Assembly (NCBI RefSeq): GCF_003967515.1
Contig: NZ_BIFQ01000001.1
Coordinates: 5,642,001 to 5,706,000, forward strand
Origin: Dictyobacter aurantiacus
Lineage (GTDB): Bacteria; Chloroflexota; Ktedonobacteria; Ktedonobacterales; Ktedonobacteraceae
Direction of reading: 5' to 3'
DNA length: 64,000 nt
Numbering within the stretch: position 1 is the first letter of the stretch; the number at the start of each line of letters is the position of its first letter. The position numbers and the translations under genes were made by a program. Shown here piece by piece: positions 1 through 7,811 of the stretch. The notes beneath the pieces are model-generated. The model was not told the origin of the DNA. It ran no database searches and was given only the letters and a program-made list of their open reading frames with translations.

Positions 1-531
1 CCACCCGAGCCGGGCAGCGTACTGCTGCACAACGAGGCCGAGAAGTGGACGGCGGTGCAGCCAGCCATCAATGCCAGCGACGCCAAAGAGGACGGGCGCG
101 CGCTCAAACTGATGATCGCGGTCGGTGCCGGCCTGCCGGAGCACTATCTGAGCGACGCCTCGCAGGGCAACCGGGCCACCGCCGCCGAGATGGGGCTGCC
201 CGCCCTGCTCAGATTCCAGCGGCGGCAGAAGATCCTCAAATACATCGTGCGCACCATTCTGGATCGCGTCATCGAGGAGGCGCAGCGCGTCGGCGCCCTT
301 GGACGGTCCGTGGACACCAGCTACGACGTGATCTTCCCCGAGATCGACTGCGCCGACCACCTGACGCTGGCCAGCGCCATGCAGAGCCTGGTCAACGCGC
401 TCACTGTGGCCCGTGAGCAGGGCTGGGTCAGCGACGAGACCGCCATGCGCATGCTCTTCCAACTGGTCGGGGTCGAGGTGGATGTACACGAAGAGCAGGC
501 GAAGATAGAGGCGGCCCATGCCGCTCGATAA
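1..531 (+). CDS. Phage portal protein, C-terminal part (cut by window start)
   Basis: The frame is open from the first base of the window and stops at 531, giving 176 residues of a protein whose N-terminus lies upstream. The fragment has the character of a portal C-terminus: a GLPEHYLSDAS segment, then long amphipathic helices with RRQKILKY and a final acidic helix. Portal proteins form the dodecameric ring at the capsid vertex through which DNA is packaged. Its neighbours support this: a short virion gene overlaps its end, and a prohead protease/capsid gene follows. The next start codon (518) overlaps this gene by 14 bases, so translation is probably coupled. Assignment rests on context and general resemblance; no catalytic residue exists to confirm it. 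Confidence 0.7.
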   Translation, partial: PPEPGSVLLHNEAEKWTAVQPAINASDAKEDGRALKLMIAVGAGLPEHYLSDASQGNRATAAEMGLPALLRFQRRQKILKYIVRTILDRVIEEAQRVGALGRSVDTSYDVIFPEIDCADHLTLASAMQSLVNALTVAREQGWVSDETAMRMLFQLVGVEVDVHEEQAKIEAAHAAR

Positions 532-901
532 GCGCAAGCAGGCGCACATCCAGGCCCTGCAGGCGCGGGCCCAGAGCGGACGACAGAAGACGGTCGTCTT
601 CGTCTACCAGAGCGGCGGCAGCTACAGCTATCAGCTAGTCAACGTGATCTTTCGGCCACAGGCCAGCATCGAGCGCCAGATACCGGCCAGAGATGGACAG
701 GTGCCGCGTCTCGTCTACGACACCCTGCTGCTGGCTCCGCTCAACACCTCATTCGTTGGACTCGTCATGGTCGCCGACACCACCGTCTCCAGCGCCGCCG
801 GCGTGCAGGTCGCCCGCAAATATCAGGTGGTTGAAGCGATCCCCATGGGAATTGTGCCCGGCGGCACCCGCGTGTACGCCTACCTGCGCCGCATCATGTG
901 A
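518..901 (+). CDS. Hypothetical phage virion protein
   Basis: A 127-residue protein overlapping the portal gene by 14 bases. The N-terminus is basic and helical (KRKQAHIQALQARAQ); the rest looks like a small beta-rich domain with GGSYSYQLVNVIF and a C-terminal GTRVYAYLRR. I do not recognise the family. Its position between portal and protease/capsid genes suggests a head-associated or head-tail joining protein, which is inference. The gene ends just before a 280-base stretch filled with palindromic repeats. Confidence 0.6.
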   Translation: MPLDKRKQAHIQALQARAQSGRQKTVVFVYQSGGSYSYQLVNVIFRPQASIERQIPARDGQVPRLVYDTLLLAPLNTSFVGLVMVADTTVSSAAGVQVARKYQVVEAIPMGIVPGGTRVYAYLRRIM

Positions 902-954
902 TGGGTGACGTCGCGCGCCCCCGTACGTCCCCGCCCGCCGTATGGAAACATCCC

Positions 955-1184
955 CATATGTTCGGGCCTCGCGCCCGATTTCCCCTCCCCGCACGAAAAT
1001 GCCGGTTGTATGGGGGAGTGTCGTACGTGAAGAGGTAATCGGACGCGAGGTCCGAACATATGGGACGCGAGGTCCGAACATATGGGGGCGTGGTCGAAAG
1101 GGAAAGGAGAAATCGGACGCGAGGTCCGAACATATGGGGGCGTGGTCGAAAGGGAAAGGAGAAATCGGACGCGAGGTCCGAACA
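955..1184 (+). repeat. Palindromic hairpin repeats, partly in 52-bp tandem units
   Basis: Four forward copies of a 5-bp-stem palindrome (CGGAC/GTCCG around GCGAG) lie at 1040-1054, 1063-1075 (shortened), 1114-1128 and 1166-1180. The last two belong to a 52-bp tandem repeat, 1081-1132 and 1133-1184, each unit carrying an AAAGGAG motif, the hairpin and an AACATATG. An inverted copy at 955-982 has stem CGGGC/GCCCG, a compensatory change relative to the others. Related copies lie at 8661, 8701, 10500, 10552, 12836 and 52527. The next gene starts on the ATG of the last unit. Apart from these repeats, the 902-1185 gap holds no gene. Confidence 0.9.
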
Positions 1185-1185
1185 T

Positions 1186-3249
1186 ATGGAGAGAAGTGTA
1201 GTAGTGTCTCCGAGGGAGGAGCAGATTCGGATTGATGGGCAGATTGTGGAGCAGGTCTCCACGGTCGGCTCAGGGGAGGGTCACGCGGTACGGGTGACCA
1301 TTATTCAAGGGGGGCGGTCGAAGAATGGCTATGTGTATGATGAGACGGCGCTGCGCCAGATCGCGCAATTGATCGAGGGGGCGCAGGCCTACGCCGATCA
1401 TGCGCGCTCCGGAGAGGAGCAGGTGAATCGCTCGGTGCGCGACGTGGTGGGTTTCTATCAGGATGCCGCCTATGTGGCGCAGGGCGATGGCGGGCGCGTC
1501 GACGCCACGCTGCACATCTTCGAGGCTGCCGACTGGCTGTGGTCGATGATCAAAGAGGCCTGCGACCTGGGCCGGCCCGAGCTGATCGGGCTCTCCATCG
1601 ACATCTTCGGCCAGTGGCAGCTCAACGAGGCCAGCAAGGCCAAAGAGATCACCAGCGTCGTGCAGCTGAACTCGTGCGACGTCGTCACGCGGCCCAGCGC
1701 CGGAGGCAGCTTTCGCCGCATCCTCCATCACGATGATACCGATAATCACGATAATGAAATTTGTTACATGACATTACAAGGAGAGTATGAGCATATGACC
1801 ATCACACCAGAGAAGATTGAAGAAGCCACGCAGAGCGAGGCAAGCGGAGAGGCAATCCAGACTCAGGCACAGGCCCAGCAGCAGATCGAGCAGCAGCGCC
1901 GCGAGGTCGAGCGCCTGCTCAATGAGGTGCATCTGCAGAAGGCCAACCTGCTATTGGAGCGGCGCCTGCAGGAGAGCATTCTGCCCGAGGCCGCGCGCTC
2001 ACAGGTGCGCCAGCGTCTGCAGGGACGCCTGTTTGAGGAGCAGGAGCTGGAGAGCGAGATCAGCTCGGCGCAGACCCTGCTGGCGCAGCTGAGCCGCGAC
2101 GGGCTGATCCGGGGGCACGGCCACGAAAAGGCGACGATCAGCGGCATGGTCACCGAGGCTGAGAAGGTGCAGGCCGCCTTTGACGCCATGTTTGGCCTGG
2201 ACATCGACACCGGCAAGCTGGGCAATGTGCGCGGCTTCATCAGCATCCACGAGGCGTACAGCCGCGTCACCGGTGACTCCTCGCTGCGTGCCGGCATCAG
2301 CAGCGGCAGCCACCTGGGACCGATCCAGGTCGCCGAGAGCGCGCCCATCGGACGCGTCAGTGAGGCCGACACCACCACCGCCAGCTTCTCCTACTTGCTC
2401 GGCACCAGCATGAACAAGCGCCTGCTCAAGGACTACGAAGCCTGGCCCGCCGAGTGGCAGAAATTCGCCAGCGTCATCCCCATTAAGGACTTCAAGCAGC
2501 AGACGCGCGTGCGCCTGGGCGCCTTCGGCAGCCTGCCGATTGTGGCCGAAGACACGCCGTACAGCGCCGTCACCCTGAGCGACTCGGCGGCAACCTATGT
2601 CCCGCAGAAGCGCGGCAATCTGGTGACCATCTCGCGCGAGACCATCCTCAATGACGACCTGCAGGCCATCCGGCAGATCCCGAGCAAGCTGGCGGTGGCC
2701 GCCGCCTATACACTGGCCGAGTTCGTCTACTCGTTTCTGTCCACCAACCCGGTCATCTACGACACGGCCAACCTGTTCACCACCGGTGCCCCGCACAACA
2801 ACCTGGGGGCGGCCGCGCTCTCGACCACGGCCATGCAGAACGGCATCACCGCCATGCGCGAGCAGAGCAACTACGCCGGCAAGCGTCTCGGGCTACGCCC
2901 CCGCTACCTGGTTGTGCCGCCCGAGCTGGAATGGACCAGCATGGTCGTCACCAAATCCGCCGGTGTCCCCGGATCACCCAACAACGATATCAACCCGATG
3001 CTTGGCTATGTCACACCGATTGTCGCGCCGCAGCTCAGCAGCAGCACGCAATGGTTCCTGCTCGGCGATCCACGCGAGGTCGACACCATCGAGATCGGAT
3101 TTGTTGGCGGGCAGGTGAACCCCTCGCTCTTCATCCAGGATCAGCCGATGGTGGGCCTCAACTTCACGCAGGACGCCATCAACTATAAGATCCGCCACGA
3201 GTATGGCGGCGCCGTCGTCGATTATCGCGGCATATATCGCGGGATTTAA
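1186..3249 (+). CDS. Prohead protease / Mu-type major capsid polyprotein
   Basis: A 687-residue phage head protein. Residues 1-185 resemble a prohead protease, with a candidate catalytic His in AYADHA and Ser in LIGLSIDI. A short acidic His/Asp-rich linker (about 186-203) leads to a scaffold-like coiled coil (about 204-325) rich in Gln and Glu. Residues 330-687 resemble the Mu gpT-type capsid (KFASVIPIKDF, RETILNDD, a Tyr-rich C-terminus). Protease/capsid fusions are known in phages. The frame extends upstream to 1060, but the added residues only translate the repeats, so I chose ATG 1186, which sits in the last repeat unit with AAAGGAG at 1155-1161. An in-frame ATG at 1795 has its own ribosome binding site, so capsid may also be made separately. 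Confidence 0.8.
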   Translation: MERSVVVSPREEQIRIDGQIVEQVSTVGSGEGHAVRVTIIQGGRSKNGYVYDETALRQIAQLIEGAQAYADHARSGEEQVNRSVRDVVGFYQDAAYVAQGDGGRVDATLHIFEAADWLWSMIKEACDLGRPELIGLSIDIFGQWQLNEASKAKEITSVVQLNSCDVVTRPSAGGSFRRILHHDDTDNHDNEICYMTLQGEYEHMTITPEKIEEATQSEASGEAIQTQAQAQQQIEQQRREVERLLNEVHLQKANLLLERRLQESILPEAARSQVRQRLQGRLFEEQELESEISSAQTLLAQLSRDGLIRGHGHEKATISGMVTEAEKVQAAFDAMFGLDIDTGKLGNVRGFISIHEAYSRVTGDSSLRAGISSGSHLGPIQVAESAPIGRVSEADTTTASFSYLLGTSMNKRLLKDYEAWPAEWQKFASVIPIKDFKQQTRVRLGAFGSLPIVAEDTPYSAVTLSDSAATYVPQKRGNLVTISRETILNDDLQAIRQIPSKLAVAAAYTLAEFVYSFLSTNPVIYDTANLFTTGAPHNNLGAAALSTTAMQNGITAMREQSNYAGKRLGLRPRYLVVPPELEWTSMVVTKSAGVPGSPNNDINPMLGYVTPIVAPQLSSSTQWFLLGDPREVDTIEIGFVGGQVNPSLFIQDQPMVGLNFTQDAINYKIRHEYGGAVVDYRGIYRGI
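1778..1797 (+). promoter_or_regulatory. Internal ribosome binding site and in-frame start within the protease/capsid gene
   Basis: AAGGAG at 1778-1783 lies 11 bases before an in-frame ATG at 1795 (Met204 of the polyprotein). The codons just before it translate to a low-complexity His/Asp-rich stretch unlike either domain, as if an intergenic spacer had been read through. Initiation here would give a 484-residue scaffold-capsid protein without the protease. Confidence 0.55.
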
Positions 3250-3266
3250 GCAATCCCTTATGTATT

Positions 3267-3359
3267 CCCGCCTACGGCGGGAAGGGGAGAAGAGGAAGGA
3301 AGTTTGGGGACACCCCAAACCCCGGTAGGAGGGGCTGGCCGCCCCTCCTGCACCTCCCC
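3267..3359 (+). ncRNA. Three-hairpin structured element, copy 1
   Basis: Three hairpins in order: 3267-3281 (6-bp stem, loop TAC), 3302-3320 (8-bp stem, loop ACA) and 3327-3349 (9-bp stem, loop TGGCC). GGGGAG at 3284-3289 can pair with CTCCCC at 3354-3359 to enclose the last two. A second copy at 46931-47027 has the same order and nearly the same loops, with stems changed on both sides. It ends just upstream of the ribosome binding site at 3368-3371. Whether it acts as RNA or is a mobile DNA element is not shown. Confidence 0.6.
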
Positions 3360-3378
3360 ACTTAAAAGGAGCACAAAA

Positions 3379-4521
3379 TTGACGAATTTTATGAATGCGG
3401 ATGGGTCGGGATTGGTGGGTGGATTGAATCCGGCGGGCAATGGGCAGGCGCTGCAGGTGGACGGCGGCGGCAATCTGAAGACGGTGCCGGCGGGGAGCGC
3501 GCTGCTGGATGGTGGTGTGGGGCAGGCCTTCGCGCCGGGGGTGGCGTACCTGTTCAACAATGGCGCGCCCGGCAACAACAACTTTGATCGCAAGCGCGAG
3601 CTGCAGGGCAAGGGCATCATCTTCAACAATGTCAGTGCGGGGGCGGGCGTAGGCTCGACCAGCCTCACGCTCTCGTCGGTGGCCGGGCTGATCGCCGGGG
3701 CGCCCATCCTGCTGGTGGGTGGGGGATATACCGAGGTGGTGTATGTGGCCAGCAGCTATGTGCCCGGCAGCAATCCGGTCAGTCTGCAGTCGGGGATCGT
3801 TTACGCCAACCACACCGGGGCGTTCTGGGATGGCTACGCGCCGCAGGGTCCGCAGCTCAACGGCCTGCTGGCCACCGGCATCGATCCTGTGGCCAGCGTG
3901 ATTATCGATCCCAACGCCGGCAACTACTACCTGACGCGCGCCGCCTCGCAGGATGGCTGTTCCGGTTCCAACATCCCGCTGAGCAGCCCCGCCATATTCA
4001 ACGGCACGAGCCTCGATCGTGCCGTCGGCATCAACGGCGTCCCCAGCGTACAGAACTGGGTGCGGCAGCTGACCCTGCAGGGTCATGCTTACTGCGCGCA
4101 TACGGGTCTGCAGAGCGCGGGGTCCGGCACCAATGACTATCCGCTCAGCCTGTTCAACCCGGCCGCCAGCGGTAAGAACATCCTGGTCTACTCGCTGCGC
4201 GTGGCCGCCAGCGCTGGTGGCATCAACGCCCGCGTCAAGATGACCGGCAGCGATCCCGCCTATGGCAGCGCGGCCACCGTCAGCAATCAGAAGGCAGGAG
4301 GCAGCGCCAGCGCGATCGCCGCCAGCTGTACCTATAGCACCAGCTCGACCGCCCCCACGGGACCCTTCGCGCTGGCCGACATCGGTAGCGGTGCCCTGGA
4401 ACTGCTGCAGAACGAGCAGTGTCTTCTCCTGCCTGCCGGCAGCTCCAATGGTCTGACGCTGACCCTGGAGACCAGCGCCGCCGGCAGCTATGTCAGCAGC
4501 ATCAAGTACGTCGAATATTAA
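3379..4521 (+). CDS. Hypothetical phage virion or tail protein
   Basis: A 380-residue protein rich in Gly, Ser and Ala, likely mostly beta structure, ending in SSIKYVEY. The frame is open from 3304, but the only good ribosome binding site is GGAG at 3368-3371, seven bases before TTG 3379, so I chose that start; ATG 3391 is the alternative. The segment NILVYSLRVAASAG and the later LLPAGSSNGLTLTLETSA look like the strands of a virion decoration or fibre domain. It directly follows the capsid gene and is followed by three more small structural genes. Family unknown; a structural role is inferred from position and composition. Confidence 0.65.
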   Translation: MTNFMNADGSGLVGGLNPAGNGQALQVDGGGNLKTVPAGSALLDGGVGQAFAPGVAYLFNNGAPGNNNFDRKRELQGKGIIFNNVSAGAGVGSTSLTLSSVAGLIAGAPILLVGGGYTEVVYVASSYVPGSNPVSLQSGIVYANHTGAFWDGYAPQGPQLNGLLATGIDPVASVIIDPNAGNYYLTRAASQDGCSGSNIPLSSPAIFNGTSLDRAVGINGVPSVQNWVRQLTLQGHAYCAHTGLQSAGSGTNDYPLSLFNPAASGKNILVYSLRVAASAGGINARVKMTGSDPAYGSAATVSNQKAGGSASAIAASCTYSTSSTAPTGPFALADIGSGALELLQNEQCLLLPAGSSNGLTLTLETSAAGSYVSSIKYVEY

Positions 4522-4539
4522 TCCCGAGCAAGAAAGGAT

Positions 4540-4839
4540 ATGCCCATTATGTTAGATCAGCTTGAATTCGCCTTTGGCCGCTACAACGGCGGCCAGACCG
4601 CACCCATCGGCAGCTACCTCAATCCGCGCACGCTGGCCATCCAGCAGTTGAGCAGTGACGGCGTGCTGCCGCTGGACGGCACCTGGGTGCGCGTCGATCC
4701 CTCGGCCAGCCAGACGCTGGCCAACATTGCCAGCAGCGTCAACGCCGTCCTCGGCACAGGCTACAGCGCCGCCAGCTTCCACACGCAGGCGGCCGGCGAC
4801 CTGAGCGGCAATCCCGGCCAGGCCAGCAACGACGCCTGA
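4540..4839 (+). CDS. Hypothetical phage protein
   Basis: A 99-residue protein with AAAGGA just before ATG 4540; the in-frame ATG at 4549 has better spacing to the same site and may be the true start. Residues 15-35 (GRYNGGQTAPIGSYLNP) are polar, and a short helix (SASQTLANIASSVNAVL) follows. No family recognised. It sits in the tight row of virion genes (18 bases after the previous stop), so a structural or assembly role is likely but unproven. Confidence 0.55.
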   Translation: MPIMLDQLEFAFGRYNGGQTAPIGSYLNPRTLAIQQLSSDGVLPLDGTWVRVDPSASQTLANIASSVNAVLGTGYSAASFHTQAAGDLSGNPGQASNDA

Positions 4840-4869
4840 GTCTGAGAGAGAAGAGAGAGGAGGTGCCCG

Positions 4870-5469
4870 ATGGCCCAGGTCATCAAGCGCGCCCTGCTGA
4901 CCGCCTTTAATCCCGCCAGTTATACCGCCTCGGTCCTGTTGTTGGAGGCCACCTCGACCGAGCTCACCGATGTCCCGATCGCCTTTCAGGCCGATGGGAG
5001 CAGCACGCCGCTCAACGGCTCGCTGTGTGCCGTCCTCTTCTTCGATGAGCATAACGCCAGCGACGCCGTTGTGCTGGCGGTCTACAGCACTGGCTCGGTG
5101 GTCCCCACGCCCGCACCGGGGCGCGTCACCTTTGTTCCGGGCTATCGACAGATCAACGGAGACGTCCTGAGCGCCGGCAGCGTGTCCACCTACACGCTGA
5201 GCGGCGGCAGCTCGGGGATTCCCAGCCGCGCGTTGGGAGTGCTCTACAAGGCCTACTACAGCAGCAGCACCCTCAACAGCTATGTGCAGCTCGCCCCGCA
5301 CGGTGCCAGTGATCTCAGCGCTTACGCCACGCTCGGCAATACCGTCAGCGCCGGCGCCGCCATCAACGGTGCTGGACTGCTGGCCCTGGATGCCCAGGGG
5401 CGCATCGATGTGAAGGCGCAGGTCGGCAGTTGTACCCTCACCCTCTACACCTATGGATATGTGATATGA
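4870..5469 (+). CDS. Hypothetical phage tail or virion protein
   Basis: A 199-residue protein preceded by GAGAGGAGG with good spacing to ATG 4870. The predicted character is beta-rich, with repeated Ser/Thr/Gly stretches (YTLSGGSSGIPSRALGVLYKAYYSS) and a final TLTLYTYGYVI strand. No family recognised. Its stop overlaps the next start (ATATGA), so the two are translationally coupled. The resemblance in composition to the 380-residue protein upstream suggests a tail or baseplate component. Confidence 0.6.
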   Translation: MAQVIKRALLTAFNPASYTASVLLLEATSTELTDVPIAFQADGSSTPLNGSLCAVLFFDEHNASDAVVLAVYSTGSVVPTPAPGRVTFVPGYRQINGDVLSAGSVSTYTLSGGSSGIPSRALGVLYKAYYSSSTLNSYVQLAPHGASDLSAYATLGNTVSAGAAINGAGLLALDAQGRIDVKAQVGSCTLTLYTYGYVI

Positions 5470-5789
5470 AGCAACAGCAAGATACTTATCCCCAGACCAA
5501 CGGGGCAGAGCAGCGCATCGAGCACTGGATCGGACAGCTCGAAGAGCAGACACGCGACCTGCTGGCCGGGCTCGCCCTCGACGAACTGAGCCAGAAGGAG
5601 CGGCTCGGCTTCGCGCTCAAGATGCTCAGCCAGATCCAGCACTTTTTGACTATCAGGCAGAAGCTGGAGACGCCACCCGCCGGCTCCGGCAACGTACAGA
5701 TCTGGCTGCAGAACCTGACGCGGCAGATGCGCGGCGAGGGTCCAGACGGCGTCCGCATCGTGGACGAGACGGAAAGCGGGTCGCGCTAA
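5466..5789 (+). CDS. Small helical phage protein
   Basis: A 107-residue protein starting at ATG 5466, four bases inside the previous gene. It is charged and mostly helical, with heptad-like patterning in EQRIEHWIGQLEEQTRDLL and LSQKERLGFALKML. Size and charge would suit a small terminase-like or assembly-chaperone protein, but I see no DNA-binding motif and do not assign one. The frame is open upstream to 5430 without a better start. The next gene begins two bases after its stop, so it is part of the same operon. Confidence 0.6.
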   Translation: MKQQQDTYPQTNGAEQRIEHWIGQLEEQTRDLLAGLALDELSQKERLGFALKMLSQIQHFLTIRQKLETPPAGSGNVQIWLQNLTRQMRGEGPDGVRIVDETESGSR

Positions 5790-5790
5790 G

Positions 5791-7806
5791 ATGGTCAGAG
5801 CGATCAGTGATACCCTCGCCGCCGCCATGCGTGCCAGCACGCGCGTCCCCGCCATCGGCGTCAGCATCGAGGACCATATCCAGCACTATCAGGCCTATCA
5901 GAGTCCCGGTACCCCCGATGGCTGGCACGATGCCTGCGTGGCCGGTGACGGCAGCATCGTACGCGTCCGCCTCACGCGAGGCAGTGGCGCTTACTCGCAA
6001 TCCCTGCAGTGGCAGCGCATCACCAATCCCGACAGCGCCAGCCAGTGGAGCAGCTGGAGCACGCTGGGCGGGGCCAGCGCCACCTGCTTTGAGGATAGCG
6101 GCTGCGCCATCTCCAACAACGGCGGCATCCTGCGCACCTTCGCGCAGCAGGGGAGCGGCGGCGCGCTGTGGACCTGGAGCAGCAGCGATAACGGCCAGAG
6201 CTGGAGCGCCAGTCCGACCAGCGTGCTCACGCCGCCCGGCGGCACCTCCATCCTGGGCATCGGCAGCGCCGGCAACAACGACGTCTTCTTTCTCTATCAG
6301 ATCAGCGGGGGCGTCGTGATCGGCTGCTCTCTCTACAGCGGTGGTAGCTGGAGCAGTCTGCGCAGCAGTACCCTCTCGGCCATCCCCTATGGCGCTGGCC
6401 TGACCGCCTGCTGGGATGGCAGTCTCTACTGGCTCATCTTCAGTGATGGCAACACCTTGTACGAGAGCACGTATGATCCCGGCGGCAACAGCTGGCAGGG
6501 ATTGCCGGCCGTCGCGCCCGCCACCGGCAACGCCATCACGCGCCGCGCGCCCCGCCTGCAGTACGATCCCAGCAGTGAACTCTACACGCTGGCCTGCATT
6601 GAGGCCGACAGCGGCCAGCTGACCGGGGCCGTCTACAGCTACCCGCGCCTGCGCCAGAGCGCCGACCTGCAGCACTGGTCCCAGGGCAGCATTGTGCACA
6701 GCATGTCGGCCCAGTACGGAGCCTGCCCGCTCGGCGCCTCCAACGCCAACCTGCTCATCAGCATGTCCAGCGTCCTGAAAGCTAACGCATACAGGCAGGA
6801 CAGCCAGCACTACCTCGACTGCGGTAGCCGCGTAATTTCCTATAGCCTTAAGGAACACCTGAACAAGCCGGCAGAAGTGGAGATGGTGCTGGACGGCGGT
6901 CAGGGGGTGGTGCTCAGTCAGCCGGGGGCGACGGGGCCGATTGGCCCCAACTGTTCGCTGGTGTTGCGGGCCGGCTATCGCAGCGGGACGGCGCCGGGCG
7001 TGTCTGAGCTGGTAAAGGTAGGGACGTACCGCATCCAGTCGATGCAGCTGGAACGGTCGGCGGGCGTGGAGCGCCTGCGCCTATTGTGTGGTGACCTGAC
7101 ACAGCAGCTGGATCAGGTTAACCGCTTCCAAATGACCTATACGGCGCAGCCGCTGAGCTGGCTGCTGCGTGAGGTCTGCGCCCGCGCCGGACTATTCGCG
7201 CTGGCGCTGCCCGCCAGCAGTCAGCTGAGTCAGAGCGTACCGCAGTTCGTGCTGCCAGCCGGCGGCAGCTATCGCCACGCCCTCGACGAGCTCTGCCACA
7301 TCTACGACCTGCAGTACTTCCTGGACCAGGACGAGGTGCTGCAGTTTCAGGATCTCAACGCCGGCGTCAGTGCCAGCTGGTCCTACCAGGCCGAGATTGA
7401 GCGACTCAGCTGGGGACAGCGCGTGCAGGGTGGCAACCATATCATCGTCACCGGCAAGCCGCCCGCCGGAGGGAGCAGCATGGCGCTCACCACCGCCGAG
7501 GTCTACGACGACCAGCAGATGCAGTGGAGCGGCCGGGAGGGTCTGATCCAGCACGTCGACCAGAAACTGCTGACCGTGGCCCAGTGCGCCAGCAAGGCCT
7601 CTTTCCTGCTCGCGCAGCAGCAGCGCGCCCGGCAGCAGCACCAGGTCCAGGTTCCGTTCAACCCGGTCCACCAGTTGCTGGATGTGATCAGCATCAGCGA
7701 TGCCAGCGGAACTATCGGCGGCAACGCGCGCATCGTGAGCAGCAGCTCGAACTATGAGCCACAGCAGGCCATTTACAGTACCACACTAGAACTTGAAGGA
7801 GTATAG
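5791..7806 (+). CDS. Phage tail tip or baseplate protein with N-terminal propeller-like region
   Basis: A 671-residue protein. Residues about 30-320 carry recurring Trp/Ser-rich strands (QWQRITNPDSASQWSSW, TWSSSDNGQSWSAS) of the kind seen in sialidase-like beta-propellers that read host surfaces. Residues about 350-671 resemble tail-hub or baseplate proteins: LVKVGTYRIQSMQLERS, then LSWLLREVCARAG and a final beta-rich domain. I infer a host-contact domain joined to a baseplate hub. It begins right after the 107-residue gene and is followed five bases later by the cysteine peptidase. No enzymatic Asp-box pattern is complete enough to call a glycosidase. Confidence 0.55.
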   Translation: MVRAISDTLAAAMRASTRVPAIGVSIEDHIQHYQAYQSPGTPDGWHDACVAGDGSIVRVRLTRGSGAYSQSLQWQRITNPDSASQWSSWSTLGGASATCFEDSGCAISNNGGILRTFAQQGSGGALWTWSSSDNGQSWSASPTSVLTPPGGTSILGIGSAGNNDVFFLYQISGGVVIGCSLYSGGSWSSLRSSTLSAIPYGAGLTACWDGSLYWLIFSDGNTLYESTYDPGGNSWQGLPAVAPATGNAITRRAPRLQYDPSSELYTLACIEADSGQLTGAVYSYPRLRQSADLQHWSQGSIVHSMSAQYGACPLGASNANLLISMSSVLKANAYRQDSQHYLDCGSRVISYSLKEHLNKPAEVEMVLDGGQGVVLSQPGATGPIGPNCSLVLRAGYRSGTAPGVSELVKVGTYRIQSMQLERSAGVERLRLLCGDLTQQLDQVNRFQMTYTAQPLSWLLREVCARAGLFALALPASSQLSQSVPQFVLPAGGSYRHALDELCHIYDLQYFLDQDEVLQFQDLNAGVSASWSYQAEIERLSWGQRVQGGNHIIVTGKPPAGGSSMALTTAEVYDDQQMQWSGREGLIQHVDQKLLTVAQCASKASFLLAQQQRARQQHQVQVPFNPVHQLLDVISISDASGTIGGNARIVSSSSNYEPQQAIYSTTLELEGV

Positions 7807-7811
7807 AAGCT

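Noticed and set aside
1060..1185. N-terminal extension of the capsid polyprotein
   Set aside because: It translates the hairpin repeats; upstream ATGs fall in different frames from unit to unit, and 1186 is the natural start.
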